Below are positions 1 through 7,153 of a stretch of 12,300 nucleotides of DNA, piece by piece. The notes below the pieces were generated by a model. The model searched no databases, had not been told where the DNA came from, and worked only from the letters and a program-made list of their open reading frames with translations. This DNA comes from Planctomycetota bacterium (GTDB lineage Bacteria > Planctomycetota > Phycisphaerae > Phycisphaerales > SM1A02). The position numbers were made by a program, and so were the translations under genes. Position 1 is the first letter of the stretch. Each line of letters starts with the position of its first letter. The DNA is taken from positions 1 through 12,300 of the forward strand of contig RFOC01000040.1 of assembly GCA_009926815.1 (NCBI GenBank). Direction: 5' to 3'.

Positions 1-2
1 AG

Positions 3-1385
3 GTGCGTGGCGGTCTGCAGGGGACCGCAGGACCGGGGTCGCACATGCTCCAGCAGGCCGTGGCCGGATTGCTTCGGTCCGCCGGGGCTGCCGATGCCTG
101 GAGCGGGGCCGCGGCGATCGCGGGCATGAAGCCTGAAGCGCTCCTGGACCGCTGCGCGGGGCGAGATGCATCGCTGGTCATCCGCACGGACACGCATCGC
201 GCGGAGTGGGTTCTGGCCCTCGAGATTGCGCCTGGCGAGGCGTGCCAGTTGCTGAAGGCGATGGGTGGGCGCGTGACCGGCTCGGGGCGGTTCGAGATTC
301 CACGCCTGGGACTGGTGGGTTCTCGACATGGACCCTGGGTGCTGGTCACCGATGACCCCGCGAGCACGCTGCTCCGGGACATGCACCGGGTGGGCTGCGA
401 GGGCGACATGCCTTGCTTGCGGTCGGCGCTGCCGCAGGATCTGTCGCCGGATGACGACGCCGCCGTGGTGGTGGCCGTGCGGCATGAGGGTGGGGGCGGC
501 GGCCGATCCATCTGGGCGATCCAGCCCTGCGCCAACGGTCTCCGCGTGCGCATGCAGGGGCGATTCGACGCGGATCCACTGGGGGCGGTGATCGATGGCC
601 CCGAACCCTCCGTCATGCTCGAGGTCATGCCCGAGGAGACCGTGGCCTGCTGGATGCAGCCGATGCCGGTGCAGCCGCTGCCCGCGGCCCTGGTGCCGCT
701 GGCGCCCCATGGACTGCCCGATGACGTGCGACGGACGCTGGGTGACCGCATGGCGGTGCTGGCGGGGCCCGGCCGAGAGGGATGCGTCGCCGTGGCGGTG
801 GCCTACGAGATCCGCGACCCGTCGGTGGCGCCCGGCGCCCACGACGCCATGCTGATGACCATGGCCCGGCAGGCAGGTGTTTCGACGCCATCCATGACCC
901 TGGCCCGGAGCGCTCGACGCCTGGAGTCGCCGAGGGATCTGACCGGCACCGGCCTGGCGCCCCGGCTGATGGAAGGCCTGGATTGCCCCATGGCCGGGGA
1001 GCTGCACGCTCGCACCGTCTGCACGAAGGAGCGTGGGTGGCGCGTGTACGCGAACGATCGCCCCTGGCTGGACCGAGTGGTGGCTTCGCTGGAGGAGCAT
1101 CCGGCGCCGCCCCTCGCCCTGACCGGTCCGCCGCAGTGGACTCGGAGCGGCTTCATGCAGGGAGCGCCGCTGGCCCGGGCGCTGCAGGCGTGCGCTGGCC
1201 AGCGAGCCCAGCAAGGTCGATGCGCCGACGGCTTCCGGCTGATGGCGGAGTGGGCCGGGCTCGCGGATGTGGTGGCCTGGCGCGTGGCTCAGCCGGAGCC
1301 AGGCCAACTCCGAGCCGAGATGGAGATCTCGCCCGCCGTGGGGCCGACCCTCGAGCCGGAATCCACGGTCGCCTCGCGACCATGA
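3..1385 (+). CDS. Hypothetical protein, probably cut at its 5' end
   Basis: I do not recognise this protein. The frame is open from a GTG at base 3, but the window begins two bases earlier, so the true start may lie outside; an in-frame ATG at 45 is an alternative. The visible 460 residues are rich in Ala, Gly, Arg and Pro. They contain alternating beta-like stretches such as residues 56-75 (SLVIRTDTHRAEWVLALEI) and scattered cysteines, with no membrane span and no catalytic motif that I can name. The pattern loosely resembles the large, poorly characterised planctomycete proteins that score trait-like beta-rich domains, but this is weak. The stop overlaps the tilS start as ATGA at 1382-1385, and tilS has no Shine-Dalgarno sequence of its own, so the two are probably translationally coupled. 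Codon bias matches the neighbouring genes. The coding call is fairly sure; the function is unknown. Confidence 0.75.
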   Translation: MRGGLQGTAGPGSHMLQQAVAGLLRSAGAADAWSGAAAIAGMKPEALLDRCAGRDASLVIRTDTHRAEWVLALEIAPGEACQLLKAMGGRVTGSGRFEIPRLGLVGSRHGPWVLVTDDPASTLLRDMHRVGCEGDMPCLRSALPQDLSPDDDAAVVVAVRHEGGGGGRSIWAIQPCANGLRVRMQGRFDADPLGAVIDGPEPSVMLEVMPEETVACWMQPMPVQPLPAALVPLAPHGLPDDVRRTLGDRMAVLAGPGREGCVAVAVAYEIRDPSVAPGAHDAMLMTMARQAGVSTPSMTLARSARRLESPRDLTGTGLAPRLMEGLDCPMAGELHARTVCTKERGWRVYANDRPWLDRVVASLEEHPAPPLALTGPPQWTRSGFMQGAPLARALQACAGQRAQQGRCADGFRLMAEWAGLADVVAWRVAQPEPGQLRAEMEISPAVGPTLEPESTVASRP

Positions 1386-2371
1386 GGTTGGCCGAGGACA
1401 TCCTGCCGGATCGATCCGCGTCGTTGCGCCGGGCGGGCCGGCATGCGCTTGCCCCCGTGGTCGAGCGGGCCCTTCGGGCGGTTCCGCACGGAGGCTCGGT
1501 GCTGGTGGCTGCCAGTGGAGGAGCGGATTCGACGGCGTTGGCGCTGCTCGCGGTGGCGGTGGCCGCGCGGGGCGGATGGCGCGTGGCGCTGGCCACGGTG
1601 GATCATGGACTGCGCCCAGGCTCGACCGAGGATGCCGCGTTCGTGGAGCGGATCGGTGCCTGGCTTGGCGTGCCGGTGTTGCGTGAACGCGTGCAGGTCC
1701 GGTCCGGTGGGCAGATCGCCGCTGCGGCTCGCCGCGAGAGGTACCGAGCCCTGGCGGCCATGGCCGGGACCTTCGGCGCGGCGGTGGTGCTCATGGCCCA
1801 TCACGCCGAGGACCAGCTCGAGACCATGCTCATGCGTCTGGCGCGAGGCAGTGGTGCTCGCGCGGCCGGCGGCATGCCCGCGTCTCGGCGGATCGTTCCC
1901 GGCGTCCGCCTGCTGCGGCCCGTGCTGGAGCGTTCCCGTGGCGAACTGCGCGGTCTCCTGGAGGCGTGCGGCGTGCCATGGCGTGAGGACCCAGGCAATG
2001 CGGGGATGGAACGGGCCAGGGGCCGCATCCGTCATCGCGTGGTGTCCGAGCTGGAGGCCATGGCGCCCGGCGCCGCGGTGCGGGCCAGCCGCGCCGGTCG
2101 TCGCGTGCGGGCTGCGGCGAGCCTTCTCGCGCGGGCGGCGCGATCGCTGCTTCCGGGCGAGGGTCCATGGGAACGGGCCGCGCTGCGGCAGGCACCGCGC
2201 GAGGTGCTGGCGCAGGCCCTGCGGCTGCACGCCCGGCGGGCGCGCGAGGTACAGGTGGAGCGTTGCGTCCGGGCGATCCGGGCGAGCGACACGCGTCGTC
2301 GACGTTGCCTGCTGGGGCGCCGGCAGCTCGAGGTGGCCGTCCACGAGATCCGCTTCCTGCCCGAGGCCTGA
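1382..2371 (+). CDS. tilS: tRNA(Ile)-lysidine synthetase TilS
   Basis: TilS is a cytoplasmic N-type ATP pyrophosphatase that attaches lysine to C34 of the CAU anticodon of tRNA-Ile2, so that the tRNA reads AUA and is charged with isoleucine. The 329-residue product shows the PP-loop SGGADS at residues 45-50, VDHGLRPGS at 73-81, the family signature HHAEDQLETMLMRLARGSG at 140-158, and the RPVLERSRGELR and WREDPGNA blocks at 179-207. It is on the short side: the catalytic core plus a helical Arg-rich tail are present, and the C-terminal domains of long TilS proteins such as that of E. coli are not evident. The ATG at 1382 overlaps the preceding stop by ATGA, and the frame continues open upstream only as a shadow of that gene. 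It ends nine bases before the convergent thioredoxin-fusion gene. Identification is secure. Confidence 0.95.
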   Translation: MRLAEDILPDRSASLRRAGRHALAPVVERALRAVPHGGSVLVAASGGADSTALALLAVAVAARGGWRVALATVDHGLRPGSTEDAAFVERIGAWLGVPVLRERVQVRSGGQIAAAARRERYRALAAMAGTFGAAVVLMAHHAEDQLETMLMRLARGSGARAAGGMPASRRIVPGVRLLRPVLERSRGELRGLLEACGVPWREDPGNAGMERARGRIRHRVVSELEAMAPGAAVRASRAGRRVRAAASLLARAARSLLPGEGPWERAALRQAPREVLAQALRLHARRAREVQVERCVRAIRASDTRRRRCLLGRRQLEVAVHEIRFLPEA

Positions 2372-2380
2372 CGGCCCCGT

Positions 2381-3433
2381 TCAGCGGAACTCGATGAGCG
2401 CCTGCACCTTGTCCGGGTCCTCGGCGTCGGTGCCGCCGACATGGCCCTTCACCACGCCGTCCTGCACCGAGAGGAGCACCGGGGTTCCGATGATCCAGTC
2501 CGGTCCCTTGGGCAGCGTGCGAAGCTGGCATTCGCCGCAGGGATTGGGCAGGGCGGCCGCGGGATCCGCGTCCGGCACGCTCACCAGCAGCGTGCGGAGC
2601 GGCACCTTGGGGCTGAAGTGCCGGTCGAGCACGGCATGGCAGTGCTCGCAATCCTCGCGGAAGAACATCACGATCCAGCGGCCCCTCTCCAGGTCCGCCG
2701 GCGGCGTTGGCGTGAGCAGGGCCGCCATGGGCTGTTCCCGCAGTCGCTTCCCGACCCACTGCTCGAACTGGGGCAGGTAGTACGGTTGCAGCTGGGCGGG
2801 CGGCAGGGGCCAGGCCACCTCGGCGGGCGAGGGCACGGTCGTCGCCGTGGTCGGCATCGGGGCGGACTCGGCAGGCGCCGACGCCGCCTTCACGCCCGCG
2901 CGGGCCGGCACCATGAACGCCATGCCCGAGCCCAGCATGGCCAGGACCAGGAAGAGCGTCAGGTGATGGCGGGTCGATCGCGGCGCAAGGGGCTTGAGCC
3001 CGATCGCCAGCGCCAGCAGCAGCGCATCGCCGGCAAGCACCGCCGCGGGCGAGGGGCCCTTGCTGCCGAAGCAGCCGCAGCTGGCTTCGCCGCGTGCCAC
3101 CACCAGCAGCAGGATCAGCACGAACAGCGAGAGCACCGGAATGGCGATGCGTCGGCTGAACACCGGCAGGGCGATCATGGCCGCCGCCAGCGTGAACTCG
3201 CCGGCCACGATCACGCGGAGAGCGCCATCGAGGAATCCCGCGAACTCCGCCTCCGAGCCGCGGCCCATGGCGCCGGCGACGGCCTGGAGCGCATCGCGCA
3301 CGGGCGAGGGCAGCAGCATGGGGCTTCGTTCGGCCAGCTTGATCGCGGCACCGGTGACCAGCCAGAGCGGCACCAGGCCTCGGCAGACGAGCGACCCGGC
3401 GATCGAGCCGGTGCGTGGGGCGATGGCGCTCAT
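2381..3433 (-). CDS. MauE/DoxX-like membrane protein fused to a thioredoxin-like domain
   Basis: This 350-residue protein probably moves thiol or disulfide electrons across or at the membrane. The N-terminal half has about five hydrophobic spans (roughly residues 16-33, 70-92, 97-113, 130-146, 157-175). A SCGCFG motif follows the third span at 118-123, as in MauE/DoxX-type redox-associated proteins. A Pro/Ala-rich linker (about 180-215) leads to a thioredoxin-like domain with WIVMFFREDCEHC (CxxC at 262-265) and a GTPVLL cis-Pro loop at 316-321. A second pair, PCGEC, lies at 298-302. The ATG at 3433 overlaps the gmhA stop as ATGA, so it is likely translated by coupling; the frame upstream of it is only a shadow of gmhA. 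MauE is known from methylamine dehydrogenase maturation, but no other mau gene is here, so its substrate is unknown. The fold assignment is good and the role is inferred. Confidence 0.85.
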   Translation of the reverse strand: MSAIAPRTGSIAGSLVCRGLVPLWLVTGAAIKLAERSPMLLPSPVRDALQAVAGAMGRGSEAEFAGFLDGALRVIVAGEFTLAAAMIALPVFSRRIAIPVLSLFVLILLLVVARGEASCGCFGSKGPSPAAVLAGDALLLALAIGLKPLAPRSTRHHLTLFLVLAMLGSGMAFMVPARAGVKAASAPAESAPMPTTATTVPSPAEVAWPLPPAQLQPYYLPQFEQWVGKRLREQPMAALLTPTPPADLERGRWIVMFFREDCEHCHAVLDRHFSPKVPLRTLLVSVPDADPAAALPNPCGECQLRTLPKGPDWIIGTPVLLSVQDGVVKGHVGGTDAEDPDKVQALIEFR

Positions 3434-4014
3434 GCGTGCACCTTCGCCGGGAAGCGGGCCTCGCACGCCTCGCACAGGATGTGCATGATCATCTGGTGAG
3501 CCTCCTGGATCGCGGCGCCATCGACGCCGTGCACCACGATGGCGTGATCGCACAGCGGCAGGGCGGGACCGCCCTCTCCGCCCAGAAGGCCCAGGGTGGC
3601 GATGCCGCGGGCCTTGGCCGCATGGAGGGCCTTGAGCAGGTTGGCGCTCCGGCCGCTGGTGCTGAAGAGCACCAGCAGGTCTCCCCAGCGTCCCAGCGCC
3701 TCCAGCTGGCGGGCGAAGATCTGATCGAACCCGAAGTCGTTGGCGATGCAGGTGAGGGCGGTGGGATCCGCCGCCAGGCACAGGGCCCGGAGCGCCGGCC
3801 GATTGGACCGGTATCGACCGGTCAGCTCCTCGGCCAGGTGCAGGGCCTCGGCGGCCGAGCCGCCGTTGCCGCAGGTGAGCACGGCACCATCACCGGCCAG
3901 CGTCTGCATGAGCATCTCGCAGGCCTTCGCGATCGCCTGGGGCTGACCCTCGAGGGCCTCGACGGCACGATGGCCCATCTGGAGCCGCTGCGAGATGGTG
4001 GCGTGGAGGTCCAT
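3430..4014 (-). CDS. gmhA: Phosphoheptose isomerase (SIS domain)
   Basis: GmhA converts D-sedoheptulose 7-phosphate to D-glycero-D-manno-heptose 7-phosphate, the first step toward ADP-heptose for lipopolysaccharide cores or glycans; it works in the cytoplasm. The 194 residues are the usual family length. Visible motifs are TCGNGGSAAEALHLAEELTGRYR-type phosphosugar and active-site sequence around residues 48-69 (with the Glu pair at 62-63 where the catalytic Glu sits), NDFGF at 92-96, FSTSGRSANLL at 117-127, and IQEAHQMIMHILCEACE near 169-185, whose second His (178) corresponds to the catalytic His. The ATG at 4014 lacks a recognisable Shine-Dalgarno sequence. No other heptose gene (hldE, gmhB) is in view, so a specialised SIS-domain isomerase is a small alternative. 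The stop is shared with the start of the downstream redox gene. Confidence 0.93.
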   Translation of the reverse strand: MDLHATISQRLQMGHRAVEALEGQPQAIAKACEMLMQTLAGDGAVLTCGNGGSAAEALHLAEELTGRYRSNRPALRALCLAADPTALTCIANDFGFDQIFARQLEALGRWGDLLVLFSTSGRSANLLKALHAAKARGIATLGLLGGEGGPALPLCDHAIVVHGVDGAAIQEAHQMIMHILCEACEARFPAKVHA

Positions 4015-4099
4015 GGCGGAATGCTATCGGTGAGCGGAGTCGCCGGCACGCGAGGCGGTGGTTCGGGTTCGCATCCAGCGAGGAAACTGGTGCGAAACC
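4015..4099. promoter_or_regulatory. Divergent intergenic region between gmhA and the photolyase gene
   Basis: The gmhA gene reads leftward and the photolyase-related gene rightward from this 85-base gap, so promoters for both units should lie here. A direct repeat GGTTCG GGTTCG is present at 4060-4071. I see no convincing -35/-10 pair and no clear CarH/LitR-type operator. An AGGAAA at 4081-4086 could serve as a ribosome binding site for a GTG start at 4100. The call rests on gene orientation alone. Confidence 0.35.
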
Positions 4100-5762
4100 G
4101 TGAGCGTGTCCTCGGCCAAGGGTCCACGCAAGGCAGGTGCTCGACGCTGGGTCTTCGTGGCCCCGGATCAGCTGCACCGCGGACTTGGCGCTCTGGCGGA
4201 TCGCTCGCCGGCTGACACGGGCGTGGTGCTTCTGGAGAGCCGCGAGTGGCTCTCGCGGCGTCCGTACCACCGCATGCGGGTGGCCATGATCCTGCTCAAC
4301 CAGCGCGCCTTCGCCGAGGAACTGAAGGCCGAGGGTTTCGAGGTGCGCGTGGAGCGAGGCGACGCACCCATGGTCCAGCTGCTTCGCCAGGTGGCCCAGG
4401 CATGCGGCCCCATGCTGGCCACCGAATGGGCCGAGCGCGAGATGCGCCACGAGTTCCGCGCCGTGGTGGACGAGGGATTGCTGCAGGTGCAGCCGCATGA
4501 TGGCTGGCTGACGGCGCCGGAAGACTTCGCCGGATGCCGCAGGGGAACGCAGTGGTCGATGGACGCCTTCTATCGCCGCGTGCGCCATCGGACCGGCCTG
4601 CTCATGGACGAGACCGGCGAACCGCAGGGGGGGCGATGGAGCTTCGACACCGAGAATCGCAAGGCATGGCCGGGCACGCCGGCGGCGCCCGCGGCGCCGC
4701 GCTTCGCCATGGATGCGCTGCGTCGGGGCGTGCAGGCGACCATGGAACGGGATTTTTCCGAGCATCCGGGCGAGCTCGATCTGGAGGCGCTGCCGGCGAC
4801 GGTGAAGGATGGCGAAAGGCTGTGGACGTGGGCCAAGGCCGAGTGCCTTCCGCACTTCGGTCCGTTCGAGGACGCCATGAGCATCGCCAGTCGGGGTCTC
4901 TTCCACAGCCGCATGAGCCCGCTGATGAACCTGTGGCGCATGCCCGCGCGGCGCATGGTGCAGGATGTGGCCGCCATGGCGCTGCCCATCGAGAGCAAGG
5001 AGGGCTTCATCCGGCAGGTGATCGGGTGGCGAGAGTTCGTGCGATGGGTGCACCTGCAGACGGATGGCTTCCGTGACGCGTGGCCTGCGGCGGCGGGGCC
5101 GGGAGATGGTGGCTTCTCGCGATGGAAGGGGGCACCCTGGGCTCCCGTGGCCGCGGCACCGCAGGGCGTCGATGGTGGTGCCCGGCCAGCGGCGCTCGGC
5201 GGGAGCACGCCCCTGCCGCCGGCCTTCTGGGGCCGCGCGAGCGGATTGCACTGCCTCGACCGGGTGGTGCAGGATGTCTGGAGCGAGGGATGGAGCCATC
5301 ACATCACGCGGCTCATGGTGCTGGGCAACCTGGCCACGCTGCTCGACGTGGACGCGCGCGAGCTGGCGGACTGGTTCTGGATCGCCTACATGGATGCCTG
5401 GGACTGGGTGGTGGAGCCGAACGTGCTCGCCATGGCCACCTACGCCACCGGCGGCGGGCGGCGTGATGACCACCAAGCCCTACGTGGCGGGCAGCGCCTA
5501 CATCGATGGCATGAGCGACTTCTGCGGCGGCTGCGCGTTCAAGCCGGGGAAGGACTGCCCGATCACGCCGCTCTACTGGGCCTTCCTGCAGCGTCACGAG
5601 GCCAGGCTGCGTGCCAACCCCAGGATGAAGCTGGTCATGGGCTCGCTGCGGCGACGCGACGCTTCGCGAAAGTCCACCGATGCGGCCACCTTCGTGCATG
5701 TGCGTGACATGCTGGTGGGTGGACGAAGGCTCCAGCCCGCCGAGGCGCTGCCGTTCCGGTAG
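4100..5762 (+). pseudogene. Iron-sulfur photolyase-related protein (FeS-BCP/PhrB type), frameshifted
   Basis: Intact members of this family are FAD- and [4Fe-4S]-containing photolyases or cryptochromes, several repairing (6-4) photoproducts with blue light. Family blocks include WVFVAPDQL near the N-terminus, YHRMRVAMILLNQRAF, GRWSFDTENRKAWP, HFGPFEDAM, LFHSRMSPLMNLWRM, IRQVIGWREFVRWVH and SHHITRLMVLGNLATLLDV. The first reading frame holds through NVLAMATYATGG and then runs into non-homologous sequence from 5456. The family C-terminus (MTTKPYVAGSAYI, CGGC, KDCPITPLYWAFLQRH) continues in the next frame to a TAG at 5760. An exact 7-bp tandem duplication at 5450-5463 explains the shift: dropping one copy gives ATGGVMTTKPY and a 551-residue product. 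Of the four expected cluster cysteines only Cys385 precedes the shift; those at 5523, 5532 and 5556 follow it, so the unshifted product would lack most of the cluster site. The start is uncertain (GTG 4100, 4106 or 4058). Confidence 0.88.
5450..5463 (+). repeat. Exact 7-bp tandem duplication GGCGGCG x2 causing a frameshift
   Basis: Bases 5450-5456 and 5457-5463 are both GGCGGCG, immediately before TGATGACC. Removing either copy joins the two halves of the photolyase-related gene in frame and yields the family-typical spacing before MTTKPYV. The duplication is seen directly; its origin (replication slippage, contingency locus or consensus error) is not. Confidence 0.9.
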
Positions 5763-5771
5763 CGTGCACCC

Positions 5772-7151
5772 ATGCCGACGCTCGTCCGCTCCAGCATCAT
5801 GCCCGCGCCCGTGGACGCGCTTGCCGCGTGGCACTTCCGCGAGGGTGCCCTGCAGAGACTGGTGCCGCCGTGGGAGAACGCGCGGGTGCTGGCGGCCTCG
5901 GGCGGCATCGCGGATGGCTCCACGGTCACGCTGCGGCTTCGCAAGGGACCGCTTCGGGTGGACTGGCTGGCCAGGCACGAGCGCGTGGAGCCCGGCCGCG
6001 GCTTCGTGGACCGGCAGGAGCGCGGCCCCTTCGCGGAGTGGGTGCACGAACACCGCTTCATGCCGCACGAGGATGGCCGGAGCACGCTCGAGGATCACGT
6101 GACCTACCGACTTCCGCTGGGAGCGATCGGCGCGCTGGTGGGCGGTCCGCTGATCCGCGGGGATCTGGAGCGCACGTTCGCATGGCGACACCGGCGCACC
6201 GCGCATGACCTGCGTCGGCATGTCGAACTGGGCGGCGAATCGCTTCGCGTGGCCGTGAGCGGCGCCAGCGGTCTGGTGGGAAGGCAGCTCTGCGCCTTCC
6301 TGTCCACCGGCGGGCACCAGGTGCGCCGCATCGTGCGGGGTCAGGCCGATCGGGAGCGACTGGACGTGGCCTGGGACACCAGGCAGGGGCGGCTCGACGC
6401 CGAGTTCCTGGACGGCGTGGATGCCGTGGTGCATCTGGCGGGCGAGAACATCGCCGACGGCCGCTGGAGCGCCGAGCGCAAGCGAGCCATCCGCCAGAGT
6501 CGCGTGGAGGGCACGCGCCAGGTGGCCGAGGCCGTGGCGGCGCTGCCGGTGAAGCCCCGGGTGCTCATCGCCGCCAGCGCGATCGGCTTCTACGGCTCCC
6601 GAGGTCCCGAGCCGCTGGACGAGACGAGCGCCGCGGGCACGGGCTTCCTGGCCGACACCTGTCGTGCGTGGGAGGAGGCCACGATGCCGGCCCAGGAGGC
6701 GGGCATCCGCGTGGTGCACCTCCGCATCGGGCTGGTGCTCACCTCGGCGGGTGGCGTGCTGGCCAGGCTTCGCACGCCCTTCTCGCTGGGACTGGGCGGC
6801 CCGGTGGGCACGGGCCATCAGGGCATGAGCTGGATCGCGCTCGATGACCTGCTGGCCGCCGTGCTGCACTGCATTCGGGATGGACGCGTGGCCGGCCCCG
6901 TGAACGCGGTGGCGCCGGATCCGCGGTCCAATCGCGACTTCGGTCGCGCGCTTGGCCGCGTGCTGCGGCGTCCCGCCGTGGCGCCGCTGCCTGCGGCCGT
7001 GGTGAGCATGCTGTTCGGCGAGATGGGCCGCGAGTTGCTGCTTCGCGGCGCCTTCGTGCAGCCGCGCAGGCTGCTCGAGCATGGCTTCCGCTTCGACCTG
7101 CCGCGGCTTGAGCAGGCGCTCGAGTTCGAGCTTGGAAGGGTGAGGGACTGA
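5772..7151 (+). CDS. SRPBCC-SDR fusion protein (TIGR01777-type epimerase)
   Basis: The first 145 or so residues look like an SRPBCC/START-like ligand-binding domain (PAPVDALAAWHFREGALQRLVPPW, later THE 'GPFAEWVHEHRF' block near residues 85-96). The rest is an atypical short-chain dehydrogenase/reductase of the TIGR01777/YfcH group: GASGLVG nucleotide loop at 164-170, VVHLAGENIADGRW at 219-232, SAIGFYGSRG at 269-278, SWIALDD at 353-359, and the family C-terminal segment FVQPRRLLEHGFRF at 428-441. The family is usually called a nucleoside-diphosphate-sugar epimerase or, on weak grounds, a cell-division inhibitor; its substrate is unknown. The ATG at 5772 starts nine bases after the upstream stop and two bases separate its TGA from the next ATG, so it sits inside the photolyase operon. 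There is no Shine-Dalgarno sequence at its start. Fold assignment is firm, function open. Confidence 0.9.
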   Translation: MPTLVRSSIMPAPVDALAAWHFREGALQRLVPPWENARVLAASGGIADGSTVTLRLRKGPLRVDWLARHERVEPGRGFVDRQERGPFAEWVHEHRFMPHEDGRSTLEDHVTYRLPLGAIGALVGGPLIRGDLERTFAWRHRRTAHDLRRHVELGGESLRVAVSGASGLVGRQLCAFLSTGGHQVRRIVRGQADRERLDVAWDTRQGRLDAEFLDGVDAVVHLAGENIADGRWSAERKRAIRQSRVEGTRQVAEAVAALPVKPRVLIAASAIGFYGSRGPEPLDETSAAGTGFLADTCRAWEEATMPAQEAGIRVVHLRIGLVLTSAGGVLARLRTPFSLGLGGPVGTGHQGMSWIALDDLLAAVLHCIRDGRVAGPVNAVAPDPRSNRDFGRALGRVLRRPAVAPLPAAVVSMLFGEMGRELLLRGAFVQPRRLLEHGFRFDLPRLEQALEFELGRVRD

Positions 7152-7153
7152 CC

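Noticed and set aside
782..1381. In-frame upstream extension of tilS by 200 codons
   Set aside because: It overlaps the preceding gene over its whole length, shows low-complexity Arg/Gly composition, and the ATGA start at 1382 fits the TilS N-terminus.
3434..3781. Upstream extension of the MauE-thioredoxin frame
   Set aside because: It lies wholly inside gmhA in another frame; ATG 3433 gives the membrane-protein start directly.
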